From contig NZ_CP030047.1 in NCBI RefSeq assembly GCF_015291625.1, forward strand, positions 6,448,001-6,512,000: DNA of 64,000 nucleotides, written 5' to 3'. Position 1 is the first letter of the stretch. Every line of letters starts with the position of its first letter. Below, in pieces: positions 20,707 to 29,700 of the stretch. The notes below the pieces were generated by a model. That model worked only from the letters and a program-made list of their open reading frames with translations. It searched no databases and was not told the origin of the DNA. A program made the position numbers and the translations under genes. The DNA comes from Bradyrhizobium sp. CCBAU 53421 (GTDB lineage: Bacteria > Pseudomonadota > Alphaproteobacteria > Rhizobiales > Xanthobacteraceae).

Positions 20707-21953
20707 TAGGTACCTGACGCGGCGCGGTCGATGAAGAGGCTTCCCTTCGTCACGATCTGCTCGCCCGGCTTGAGATTGCCGGCAACCTCGACGAGGTCGC
20801 CATTGATGAGGCCGGGCTTGATCTGGCGCAGCTCGATGGTCTTGTCGTCGGCCCGCGCGACCCAGACGCGAACCTGATCGCCCTCGTAGATCAGCGCCTG
20901 CTTCGGCACGCCGACCGCGGGGTGGTCGCCCTTCGAATACAGCGTCACATTGGCGAACATCTCGGGCTTCAGCCGATTGTCGGCATTGTCGATGGTGGCG
21001 CGGACCAGCAGCCGGCGCGAGGTCGCGTCGATCGCGGCGGCGACATAGTTTACCCGGGCATTCAGCACCTTGCCCGGCAGCGCCATCACGCTGAAGCTGA
21101 GGTCCTGCCCGACCGCGACATTGTCGGCGTCGGACTCGCGGACAAAGGCGATCAGCCAGACCGTCGAGAGATCGCCGATCACATAGACCGGGTCGCTGGC
21201 GCCGGTCGAGACATACTGGCCGGGACCGGCCTTGCGCTGGACCACGGTGCCGCCGATCGGCGCATACACCGTCGTCTCCGGATTGAGGCGGCCCTTCTGC
21301 TGCAGCGTCGTGATGGCGTCGTCGCCGAAGCCGAGGATGTGCAGCTTGTTCTGCGCGGCTTCCAGCAGCGTCTGCGCCGAGCGCGCATCGTTCTGCGCCT
21401 GCACCAGCGCGGCCTGCGCAGTCTGATAATCCTTCAGCGGAATCGCCTTGCCCTCGGACAGGTCCTTGGCGCGCTTTTCCTGGATCTGGGCGAGGTCGAG
21501 CGCCGACTGGGCCTTGTTGAGGCCTGTCATCGCGGCGACATAATCGTTCTGCGCCTGCACGGTGTCGGCCGCCTCGATCACGAACAGCGGCTGCCCCTTC
21601 ACCACGGCATCGCCCGGCCGCACCAAGAGGCGGGTGACCCGCCCAGTATACGGCGAATAGACCGGGGTCGAGCGGTCCTCATCGATCCCGATCTTACCCT
21701 CGGTCACCAGTTCGGAGCGGAAGGTGTGCTCGGTCACGTTCTGGAAGGTCAGGCTGGCCCACTCGGCCGGCGACGGCGCGTAGCGCGTGCCCCCCTTGCG
21801 GGACTGGCTGGAGACTTCCGACGATGCCTGCTTGTCCGGGCCGAAACGCGTGTAGCCATAGGCGCCCGCGCAGGCGACCACCAGCGCCGCCGCGGCCACG
21901 AGCAGGCGCGGGCGGCTAAAGCTCTGCATTCTCTTGGTAAACTCTTTCAGCAT
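20706..21953 (-). CDS. RND efflux periplasmic adaptor (membrane fusion protein, CusB/HlyD type)
   Basis: A 415-residue adaptor with an N-terminal membrane anchor or signal (PRLLVAAAALVVACAGAYGY). Then come a lipoyl-like barrel-sandwich half (YSPYTGRVTRLLVRPGDAVV, PLFVIEAAD), a long alpha-helical hairpin (about 135-205) and the second lipoyl half (VYAPIGGTVVQRKAGPGQYV). A beta-barrel (LSTVWLIAFVRESDADNVAV) and a membrane-proximal domain end the protein (LKPGEQIVTKGSLFIDR). It bridges the RND pump to an outer membrane channel. No metal-binding Met/His N-terminal module is seen. It is first in the operon; the pump gene follows after 111 nt. Confidence 0.92.
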   Translation of the reverse strand: MLKEFTKRMQSFSRPRLLVAAAALVVACAGAYGYTRFGPDKQASSEVSSQSRKGGTRYAPSPAEWASLTFQNVTEHTFRSELVTEGKIGIDEDRSTPVYSPYTGRVTRLLVRPGDAVVKGQPLFVIEAADTVQAQNDYVAAMTGLNKAQSALDLAQIQEKRAKDLSEGKAIPLKDYQTAQAALVQAQNDARSAQTLLEAAQNKLHILGFGDDAITTLQQKGRLNPETTVYAPIGGTVVQRKAGPGQYVSTGASDPVYVIGDLSTVWLIAFVRESDADNVAVGQDLSFSVMALPGKVLNARVNYVAAAIDATSRRLLVRATIDNADNRLKPEMFANVTLYSKGDHPAVGVPKQALIYEGDQVRVWVARADDKTIELRQIKPGLINGDLVEVAGNLKPGEQIVTKGSLFIDRAASGT

Positions 21954-22104
21954 GCGGTCCGCTGGGTCGATCGTTGCAGCTTCCGGCGGGACAGCCCCAG
22001 CGGTGCGCTAATAGTGCCGAATTGGTGTTGCAAACAACCTAAAAATCGCACTTCGGCGGTGTGCGTCGTTAAAGTTCGGATAGCCTGAATGGTGGCTGAA
22101 TGTC

Positions 22105-23496
22105 TCATCCGGGAAACTCCGGGGGATTGCTGCCGAGCGGCATCGCCGGGCGGGACCAATGGGCCGGGGTACGCGACAGGACGGCGGCGTGCCGGACCGA
22201 ACTGAGCGTACCAAAACCGGACGAAAGCCGCTCGATGAAGGGCAGCACCGCGTCCGCTTTCAGGTCCTCGGTGGCAAGTCCCCCTTCGAGGCGGCCGAGA
22301 TTCCACAGCCAGCGCCCGGTTTGCGCCAGCGACACCCGGACATGCCAGCTGCCGCCCTCGCGCGCTTGGCGGGCCTTGGCCATCATGGCGCCGAACGCCA
22401 TGAAGTACCCGGTGGCGTGGTCGAGCATCTGCGCCGGCAATTCCTTCGGTCCATCGGCGCCGGCCGCCTGCCCCTCCGCATGATTGAAGCCGGTCGTGGT
22501 CTGCACCAGCGAGTCGAAGCCGCGGCGCTCCGCCCACGGTCCGACATGGCCATAGGCCGAGAGTGTCACATAGACGATCCCGGGATTGATCCGGGCCACC
22601 TCCTCCGGCGAGAAACCGAGCCGCGCGATCGCCTGCGGACGATAGCCCTGCGAAAGAATATCGGCCTGCGCCACCAGATCGCGCATCACGGCCCGCCCCT
22701 GCTCGCTGCGCAGCTCGAGAAAGCTCGTCAGCTTGCCGCGGCCAGTGTCGATGGTGAGCCAGGGAATCGCCGGCAGATCGGGACCGGAGATCAGGAGCAC
22801 GTCGGCGCCATGCGCGGCGAGCGTGCGGCCGGCGACGGGACCGGCGATCACGCGCGACAGATCGAGCACGCGGACGCCGGCCAGCGGCCGCTTCCCTGCA
22901 GGCCACGGCTTCGGCGCGGCCTCGCCGATCCTCTCGATCGAGATCAGCGGCAGTTTTGCCAGTTCTTTGGCATGCGGCGTCGCCGACCACTCGTCATATG
23001 AGCGCATCAGGGCGACGACGCCACCAGCCGCATAGGCCGCGGTCTCGAATGTCTCGCCGTCCCATTGCAGCAGTGCTGACTGCACCTCGTCACGCTCGGC
23101 GTTGCAGCCCAGCACCTTGCAGACGGCGTCGCGGTGATGCGGGAAATTGGTGTGGAGGCGGACGAAGCGGTTGTCGCGGACACGGTAGACACCGGCGATC
23201 TTGTCCCAGGCCGGCGGCGGCGGCTTGTCGTCGACCCGCAGATAACGCTCGCTGCGGCATTCGACGACGGCATGGCGCATGTCGACCGCGACGCCCTGCT
23301 GCTCGCCGCTGCGGGCTCGCCAGATCTCGGCCGCCGCAAGGCCTGTCGCCGCGATCGGTGCCTGCGCTGCGGCTGCGACACGAAACGACGACGGCAATTG
23401 CGGCTCGCTGCCGGTCAGTGTGACCGCATCGAGCGCGGACGGCGCGCCGCCGGCGCCGGTCCAGACATCGGCCAGGATTTCACGGATGCCCTGCAT
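22105..23496 (-). CDS. CaiB/BaiF family (class III) CoA transferase
   Basis: A 463-residue class III CoA transferase. It shows the family core (LAGVRVLDLSRVIAGPVAGR, AAHGADVLLISGPDLP, LTSFLELRSEQGRAVMRDLV, GYRPQAIARLGFSPEEVARI, PGIVYVTLSAYGHVGPWAER, GFDSLVQTTTGFNHAEG). The catalytic Asp region is less canonical: the usual DxGRGK motif appears as DTGRGKLTS. The N-terminal 200 residues form an extra, partly duplicated CaiB-like region, as in fused double-domain members. The start at 23496 (MQGIREIL) is preferred because GGGA then sits six nt upstream; the Met at 23502 is too close. The acyl donor and acceptor are unknown. Confidence 0.85.
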   Translation of the reverse strand: MQGIREILADVWTGAGGAPSALDAVTLTGSEPQLPSSFRVAAAAQAPIAATGLAAAEIWRARSGEQQGVAVDMRHAVVECRSERYLRVDDKPPPPAWDKIAGVYRVRDNRFVRLHTNFPHHRDAVCKVLGCNAERDEVQSALLQWDGETFETAAYAAGGVVALMRSYDEWSATPHAKELAKLPLISIERIGEAAPKPWPAGKRPLAGVRVLDLSRVIAGPVAGRTLAAHGADVLLISGPDLPAIPWLTIDTGRGKLTSFLELRSEQGRAVMRDLVAQADILSQGYRPQAIARLGFSPEEVARINPGIVYVTLSAYGHVGPWAERRGFDSLVQTTTGFNHAEGQAAGADGPKELPAQMLDHATGYFMAFGAMMAKARQAREGGSWHVRVSLAQTGRWLWNLGRLEGGLATEDLKADAVLPFIERLSSGFGTLSSVRHAAVLSRTPAHWSRPAMPLGSNPPEFPG

Positions 23497-23655
23497 ACGC
23501 ATTCCCGTTTGCGATTATTTTATGCCTGAGCATGATGACAAAAAGGCGGATGCCAGATCTCGACCGTCATACCTAGCCTGGGCATGATCCACACGGAAAA
23601 ATCGCTTCACATGTTTCCGGCTCATGCCTTCTGCCCGACCCGAACAGGAGTTGCA

Positions 23656-23943
23656 ATGGCTGCCATCGATCCCCTCACCGCCGGCGGCGTTTTTCTCGCG
23701 ACCGCCGCGACCGACGCGGTCTATGTCATGTTCACCTCGGCGGTCGTCGCGCGCAAACGCGTGCCGGCGGCGACCTGGAGCAGCGTCTGGTACGTGCTCT
23801 CGTCCTATGCGGTGATCAGCTACACCGAGAACTGGCTCTATGTCGCGTTCGCAGCGGCCGGCTCCTGGGTCGGCGCCTATGCGTCGATCACCTTCCTGCA
23901 CCGCCCGCCGGGCGGGCCGCCGGTGGGGGCCGCGGTGGAATAG
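23656..23943 (+). CDS. small conserved membrane protein
   Basis: A 95-residue protein with three hydrophobic helices (LTAGGVFLATAATDAVYVMF, VWYVLSSYAVISY, WLYVAFAAAGSWVGAYASI) and a short proline-rich tail. AGGAG five nt before the ATG at 23656 fixes the start. It looks like an uncharacterised inner membrane protein of the type common in Bradyrhizobium. No named domain is recognised and the neighbours give no clue to function. Confidence 0.7.
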   Translation: MAAIDPLTAGGVFLATAATDAVYVMFTSAVVARKRVPAATWSSVWYVLSSYAVISYTENWLYVAFAAAGSWVGAYASITFLHRPPGGPPVGAAVE

Positions 23944-24568
23944 TATGCAGCTGCGGAGAGTTCATCCGCTTGCGAATGCAGGACCGAGCTGACGGCGGCG
24001 AGTTGTAAGCTTGGTGTAAGCATTCGCCCGTAAGTCGCGGTTCAGCACTCTCGCGGCGTGATCCGCCCGAGGTTTGCTTCATTTGCCGCCCTCGCTGGAA
24101 CGCTGGAACAGAGGGCGCAGGGAAAGCCGGGTGCCGATCGCACCCATGGGCCCCGAGCAATGGGTAGAAAGCTCGGGGGTTAGGACCACAGGTGTAACCG
24201 GAAACAACCCGGCTTTCCCTGCGCGATGGGTTACGGCTTACTTCGTGCTCTCCCCGGCGAGACTGGGCTTGCTTGTCACCGTCTTCACAACGCGCATCGC
24301 GCAATTGGAAAAGACACCTGCCGCTAGGGCGTCAGGACCACACGACTTCACCGTCCGCTTCATGCGCACTCGTCGATTGTGCACTCGGCGTCCACCGCAT
24401 CTCGACCCACGTTCGTGACGACCGCGAAGCGTCCCTCGATCGGCTGAGACGGGCGTATTGAACATCTGAGTTGGGTGCGGCGTCAAGTCAAATTCTGAAA
24501 AGCCGAACAAAATTTCGCGAAGACTTCCGCCGGACCGAAGCCCGGCAGAAGCGTCACGTCATGCGCCC
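23944..24568. other. gene-free interval of about 625 nt
   Basis: No convincing reading frame is seen between the small membrane protein and the GlcG-like gene. Most of the interval is taken up by the structured repeat-like sequence described at 24101-24455. Confidence 0.5.
24101..24455. repeat. structured dispersed repeat (Bradyrhizobium type)
   Basis: A perfect 18-bp inverted repeat (24115-24132 with 24207-24224, GCGCAGGGAAAGCCGGGT and complement) encloses a second perfect stem CCCCGAGC/GCTCGGGG (24151-24158 with 24171-24178) and an alternative pairing ACCCAT/ATGGGT (24142-24147 with 24160-24165). The flanking text (CTCTCCCCGGCGAGACTGGG, GCGTCAGGACCACACGACTT, CCGCATCTCGACCCACGTTC) resembles a dispersed non-coding sequence I recall from several Bradyrhizobium genomes. 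The boundaries are approximate and no protein is implied. Confidence 0.5.
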
Positions 24569-25105
24569 CTACTTCAGCGCGGCCTGGCCGGCGAGCGAGA
24601 TCACATTGTCCTGCGAGCCCGAACCGCCGCTGACGCCGATGGCGCCGATGATCTTGCCGTCGACGATCAGGAGGTTGCCGCCGCGCGAGGCGATCACGTC
24701 GTCGAGCGTCGTGAGATAGGCGAAATAGGCTCCCTTGCCGATCAGGTTTTCGAACGTCAGCGTGGGCCGGCGATAGCGCGTCGTGGTGCGCGCCTTGTGC
24801 TGGGAAACGCCGATCGAGGCATATTGGCAGTTGTCCTGCTTCTCGAAATAGACGAGCTCGCCGGCGGGATTGACGATCGCGATGCAGAACGCATTCCAGT
24901 TTCGCTTCTGGGTCTCGGCGACCGCGGCAGCCGCAACCTTCTTGGCGGTTTCGAGGTTGATCGGCTCGCCATAGGGCGGCGGCGCGAGGGCATCGGGGAC
25001 GACGTCGTTGGGATTGTCGGGATTGGAGGGCACCTGGGCAAACGCGCCGGTGGCCGTGACGAACGCGACGCAGGCCGCGCCGATGAGCGCAATGAGATAA
25101 CGCAT
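24569..25105 (-). CDS. exported GlcG/HbpS-like (DUF336) heme-binding family protein
   Basis: A 178-residue protein with a clear signal peptide (MRYLIALIGAACVAFVTATG, cleavage after AFA) and a GlcG/HbpS domain. Visible family features are LETAKKVAAAAVAETQKRNW, NAFCIAIVNPAGELVYFEKQ, SIGVSQHKARTTTRYRRPT and the glycine-rich GGNLLIVDGKIIGAIGVSGG. Family members include heme- or corrin-binding and oxidative-stress sensing proteins. The biochemical role here is unknown. The start ATG at 25105 is preceded by GGGAGCACTCC. Upstream in-frame residues to 25744 are antisense to the SDR gene and were rejected. Confidence 0.85.
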   Translation of the reverse strand: MRYLIALIGAACVAFVTATGAFAQVPSNPDNPNDVVPDALAPPPYGEPINLETAKKVAAAAVAETQKRNWNAFCIAIVNPAGELVYFEKQDNCQYASIGVSQHKARTTTRYRRPTLTFENLIGKGAYFAYLTTLDDVIASRGGNLLIVDGKIIGAIGVSGGSGSQDNVISLAGQAALK

Positions 25106-25322
25106 GGAGTGCTCCCGAATGGTTGTCGTTGCAGGCCCCGGATCGATCGCCCGGGCGGCGGGACGATAGCAATCGATCGATGGCGCGCAAGGCTGTAGCG
25201 ACCGGTGTGCGGCGCGGTATGCGCTCGGCTGCGATGAAAATCGCGTGAGGACGGCTGGGGTTCGAGGTCGCGCAATGCCGCGATGGACGCTACAGTCCGC
25301 GCGCATCAGAAAGGACATCCGA

Positions 25323-26093
25323 ATGGATCTGGGTTTGAAGGGACGAAACGCCATCGTGCTCGGCGGCACGCGCGGCATCGGGCGGGCCATTGCGGCGACG
25401 CTGGCGGGTGAAGGCGTCGGCGTCGCGGTCTGTGCGCGCAATGCCGAGCAGGTTGCTTCCACCGTTGCCGAGCTGAAGGCTGCCGGCGTGCGCGTCACCG
25501 GCGCGGCCGTCGACATCACCGACGCGGCGGCACTGAAATCGTGGATTGCCGGTGTCGCAACCGAACTGCGCAGCATCGACATGATGTTCTCCAATGCAGG
25601 CGCGATGGCGCAAGGCGGCGATCCGGCGTCGTGGGAGCAGAATTTCCGGCTCGACGTGCTCGGCGCGGTGAACGCGTTCGAGGCGGCGCTCCCGTTCCTC
25701 GAAGCGAGCGGCGAGACAACCGGCGACGCGGCCTTCATCATCATCTCGTCGATCTCGGCGGCGCAGGCGGATCGCGCCGGCTCCTACGGCCCGATCAAGG
25801 CGGCGCTGGTGCACATGGCGAAGGGACTGGCGCGGCAATACGCGGCGAAGAAAATCCGCGTCAACGTGGTGTCGCCGGGCACGGTGTATTTCAAGGGCGG
25901 GGTCTGGAACATGGTCGAGCAGAACACGCCGAAGATCTATCAGGACGCGCTGGCCCGCAACCCGACCGGCCGCATGGCAACGCCGCAGGAGATCGCCAAT
26001 GCCGCGGTGTTTCTGGCGAGCCCAGCCTCCTCGTTCACGACAGGCTCGAACCTCGTCGTCGACGGCGCGATCTCGAACCGGGTGAATTTCTAG
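25323..26093 (+). CDS. short-chain dehydrogenase/reductase (SDR)
   Basis: A 256-residue classical SDR oxidoreductase using NAD(P)H. The cofactor motif appears as GGTRGIGRAIA, NAG as FSNAGAMAQGG, and the catalytic set as IIISSISAAQ with YGPIK (YxxxK). VNVVSPGTVYFKGG, PTGRMATPQEIANAAVFLAS and FTTGSNLVVDGAIS complete the 3-oxoacyl-ACP-reductase-like pattern. The substrate is not predictable. The start at 25323 (MDLGLKGRNAIVLGG) follows GAAAGGACATCCGA. It is divergent from the GlcG-like gene with a 217-nt gap. A REP palindrome begins 13 nt after its stop. Confidence 0.93.
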   Translation: MDLGLKGRNAIVLGGTRGIGRAIAATLAGEGVGVAVCARNAEQVASTVAELKAAGVRVTGAAVDITDAAALKSWIAGVATELRSIDMMFSNAGAMAQGGDPASWEQNFRLDVLGAVNAFEAALPFLEASGETTGDAAFIIISSISAAQADRAGSYGPIKAALVHMAKGLARQYAAKKIRVNVVSPGTVYFKGGVWNMVEQNTPKIYQDALARNPTGRMATPQEIANAAVFLASPASSFTTGSNLVVDGAISNRVNF

Positions 26094-26106
26094 CGGAGTG
26101 GTAGTC

Positions 26107-26138
26107 GTAGGGCGGATTAGCCGAAGGCGTAATCCGCC
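26107..26138 (+). repeat. REP palindrome, left copy
   Basis: A GTAG head is followed by GGCGGATTA ... TAATCCGCC, an imperfect hairpin with a GCC/GGC inner stem and GAA loop. It is the exact reverse complement of the copy at 26713-26744. The GTAG-type 5' head is typical of REP sequences recognised by RAYT enzymes. Confidence 0.85.
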
Positions 26139-26151
26139 ATTCCCTCGGGGA

Positions 26152-26685
26152 TCATTGCCGTTCGCCAAAATCTCCGCTCATCGCGATGTCCTCGCCCCAA
26201 TCTTCCGGAAACAATCCAGCTCGGACGTCGCGATGAAACGAAGAGTGGCGCCAATCGCATACCCGCGCGACATGGCGGTGCTTTAACGGATTAATGTAGC
26301 AATACTCGATATGGCGCGCGTAATCAGTCTCATCGCGGATCAGATGCTCCCAGAACCGACGTTGCCAGATTCCACGTTCGTTGCGAGCGATACGAACGTC
26401 GCTGCGCTTCTCATGCCTTGGAAGTGCTTTTGCGAAGCGGCTCTTGATCAGTCGCCAACGAGTGGAGAAATCGGAATCGCCAGGCGGCAGACTCCAGATT
26501 GCATGCATGTGGTCCGGCAGAACAACGAATGCGTCGATCGCAAACGAATAGTCCCGACGTGTCACCGCAATCGCTTCGCGCAATGCTGCGATGTGATCGA
26601 TGAGCAGGGTTTGCCGTCGGTCTAACAGGTTGACGGTGAAGAACCAGCAGCCACCAGGAACGAGTGCACGACGATAGCTGGGCAT
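26152..26685 (-). CDS. REP-associated tyrosine transposase (RAYT)
   Basis: A 177-residue single-domain Y1 HUH endonuclease. Visible features are GGCWFFTVNLLDRR near the N-terminus, the HUH motif VVLPDHMHAIWSLP and the catalytic-tyrosine helix YARHIEYCYINPLKHRHV. The RAYT-type ending AGLFPEDWGED is also present. RAYTs nick REP hairpins on single-stranded DNA and are thought to spread REPs, usually as one copy per genome lineage. Here it is bracketed by matching inverted REPs, so it is probably the cognate enzyme. The frame is intact with no sign of decay. The start ATG is at 26685; no strong ribosome binding site is seen. Confidence 0.92.
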   Translation of the reverse strand: MPSYRRALVPGGCWFFTVNLLDRRQTLLIDHIAALREAIAVTRRDYSFAIDAFVVLPDHMHAIWSLPPGDSDFSTRWRLIKSRFAKALPRHEKRSDVRIARNERGIWQRRFWEHLIRDETDYARHIEYCYINPLKHRHVARVCDWRHSSFHRDVRAGLFPEDWGEDIAMSGDFGERQ

Positions 26686-26712
26686 GAGAGTTCACTTTGC
26701 GTTGGTTGGGTT

Positions 26713-26744
26713 GGCGGATTACGCCTTCGGCTAATCCGCCCTAC
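26713..26744 (-). repeat. REP palindrome, right copy
   Basis: Exact reverse complement of the left REP copy, ending in CTAC. It lies 12 nt downstream of the dnaE2 stop, so it could also act as a 3' mRNA hairpin for the SOS operon. Confidence 0.85.
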
Positions 26745-26756
26745 GATTCCGGTCCC

Positions 26757-29700
26757 TCAATGAAAATCGCGTGACGGCGGCAGGATGCGGACGTTGCGGG
26801 GGTGGCGGATTTTTTGCGGCGAGTTGTCGCCGTGATCGCGGCGGTCGTCGTTGAGCGGCTCGATCAAGGCCGGGCCCGCCGGCATCGGATGCTTGCGGCT
26901 CAAGGATTCGTTGGCGAGGCCGATCAGATCGTGGGAGCGGTCGGTCATGCGCTGCGCCACCAGATGCGTCACGCCCTCGGGGCTGCTCTGGATATAGCCC
27001 TCGACCAGGATCAGGCGCGCACCCATCACCTCCTTGCGGTACTGCTCCATCACCTTCGGCCACACCACGATGTTGGCGATGCCGGTCTCGTCCTCCAGCG
27101 TCATGAACACGACGCCCTTGGCGCTGCCCGGCCGCTGCCGCACCAGCACGACGCCGGCGCAACTGACGCGGCGGCGGTCGTTGCTGCGGTTGATGGTGTG
27201 GCAAGCGACGACGCGCTCCTTGGTGAACATCTCGCGCAGGAATTCCATCGGATGGCCCTTCAGCGAGAGGCGGATTGTCTGATAGTCGGCGACCACCTGC
27301 TCGGGACGCGGCATCTCCGGCAGCGGTTTTGCGCCCTCATCCGGCTGCTCGCGCGCGGTGGCGGCCTCGAACAGCGGCAGCGGCACATCGTCGGGCAGCC
27401 GCCGCACCGCCCACAGCGCCTCGCGGCGGTCGAGCCCGAGCGAGCGGAACGCATCGGCGTCGGCGAGCAGGATCAGCGCGCGCTTGGGCAGAGCGGTGTC
27501 GCGCGCGAAGTCTTCCAGCGAGGTGAACGGCCGACGGTTGCGCGCGGCGACGATGCGGTCGGCCCAGTCCTGCTCGACCTCCCTCACCTGCGTCGTCTTA
27601 TTCACGTGAACCATTGATGCAGGCATCTGGTCCAAGGCCGCCCGGGAGGTGGTTGGGCTCTCTCCCCCCTTGCGGGGGAGAGTTGGAGAGAGGGGTAAGC
27701 CACGACCACCGCCCGTGCGGCTCACCCCTCTCCCTAACCCTCCCCCGCAAGGGGGGAGGGAACCCGCCCATTCGTGCCTCCCTGACTCATGCACGTTTAC
27801 GCTTCGCGCACTACGCCGCGATTGCAGGGCCTTCAACCTCTCCTCGTCCTCATCCAGCCAGTGAAAGCCATCGATCTGGCGGAAGCCGAGCCGCACCGCG
27901 CAGTATTTTCCGTCGCGCTCCTCCAGCGTGTTCTGCGCAAAGCTGAAGGAGACATCGACCTCGCGTACGGTGACGCCGTTCTTGCGGGCGTCGCCGACGA
28001 TCTGCGCCGGGGCATAGAAGCCCATCGGCTGCGAGTTGAGCAGGCCGCAGCAGAACGCATCGGGATGATGGTGCTTCAGCCATGAGGAGATGTAGACGAG
28101 CTGGGCAAAACTCGCGGCATGGCTTTCCGGGAAGCCGTAACTGCCAAAGCCCTTGATCTGGTCGAAGCAGCTGCGGGCGAAATCCGGGTCGTAGCCGCGC
28201 GCCACCATGTTGCCGACCAGCTTCTCCTCATAGCTGCCGATGGTGCCGAGGTTGCGGAAGGTCGCCATCGAGCGGCGCAGGCCGTTGGCTTCTTCCGAGG
28301 TGAAATGCGCCGCCTCGATCGCGATCCGCATCGCCTGCTCCTGAAACAGCGGCACGCCGAGGGTCTTGTGCAGCACGTTGTAGAGTTCGTTCTTGTCGCC
28401 CCGGTCGGGCGCCGGCGATGGATAGCTGACCTTTTCCTGGCCGTTCCGCCGCCTCAAATAAGGATGCACCATGTCGCCCTGGATCGGACCGGGACGGACG
28501 ATCGCGACCTCGATGACGAGGTCGTAGAAGGTGCGTGGCTTGAGCCGCGGCAGCATGTTCATCTGCGCCCGGCTCTCGACCTGGAACACGCCGAGCGACT
28601 CGCCGCGGCACAGCATGTCGTAGACTTCCTTGTCGTCCTGCGGGACCGAGGCGAGCTCCCAGCGCTTGCCCTTATGGTCATCGATCAGGTCGAAACATTT
28701 GCGGATGCAGGTCAGCATGCCCAGCGCCAGCACGTCGACCTTCATCATGTGAAGCGCGTCGACGTCGTCCTTGTCCCATTCGATGAAGGTGCGGTCGTCC
28801 ATCGCGGCGTTGCCGATCGGCACATAGGTGTCGAGCCGGTCCTGGGTCAGTACATAGCCGCCGACATGCTGCGAGAGATGGCGCGGAAACTCGATCAGCT
28901 CGGTGGCGAGCTCGACCGCGAGGTTGATCATTGCGTTCTTCGGGTCGAGCCCGGCCTGGCGCACCTGCATGTCGTTGAGGCCCTTGCCCCAGCTGCCCCA
29001 CACGGTATCGGCGAGCGCCGCGGTGACGTCTTCCGTCAGCCCGAGCGCCTTGCCGACGTCGCGGATCGCACTGCGCGGGCGATAATGGATGATGGTGGCG
29101 ATGATCGCCGCGCGGTGGCGGCCGTAGCGGCGATAGACATATTGCATCACCTCCTCGCGCCGCGAATGCTCGAAATCGACGTCGATGTCGGGCGGCTCCA
29201 GCCGCTCCTTGGAGATGAAGCGCTCGAACAGGAGATCGACCTTGGTCGGATCGACCGAGGTGACGCCGAGCACGTAGCACACCGCCGAATTCGCCGCCGA
29301 GCCGCGCCCCTGGCACAGGATGTTCTGGCTGCGCGCATAGTGCACGATGTCGTGCACGGTGAGGAAGTAGTGCGCGTATTTCAGCTCGGCGATCAGCGCG
29401 AGCTCCTTGTTCAGGGTGGCGCGAAGTTTTTCGTCGATCTCGCCGCCGAAATATTTGTCGACGCCGGCCCAGGTCAGGTCTTCCAGATGCTGCTGCGCGG
29501 TCTTGCCCGGCGGCACCGGTTCATCCGGATACTGGTATTTGAGCTGGTCGAGCGAGAAGGAGATGCGTTCCGCAAAGCGCATGGTCTCGGTGATCGCGTC
29601 CGGCAGGTCGCGGAACAGCCGGATCATTTCATGCGCCGGCTTGAGATGCCGCTCGGCATTGGCCTCGAGCCTGCGGCCGACCGCCTCGATCGTGGTCTTT

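Larger units (their letters stand above)
26107..26744. mobile_element. REP-RAYT unit (REPtron-like)
   Basis: A RAYT gene (26152-26685) is flanked by two identical 32-nt REP palindromes in inverted orientation (26107-26138 and 26713-26744). This is the layout of a REP-associated tyrosine transposase locus. The unit sits between the SDR stop and the 3' end of dnaE2 (12 nt from its stop codon). Confidence 0.85.

Noticed and set aside
27655..27765. Possible CRISPR-like or tandem repeat array
   Set aside because: Only one hairpin element with no regular spacers; it is a palindromic repeat. No CRISPR array was seen in the window.
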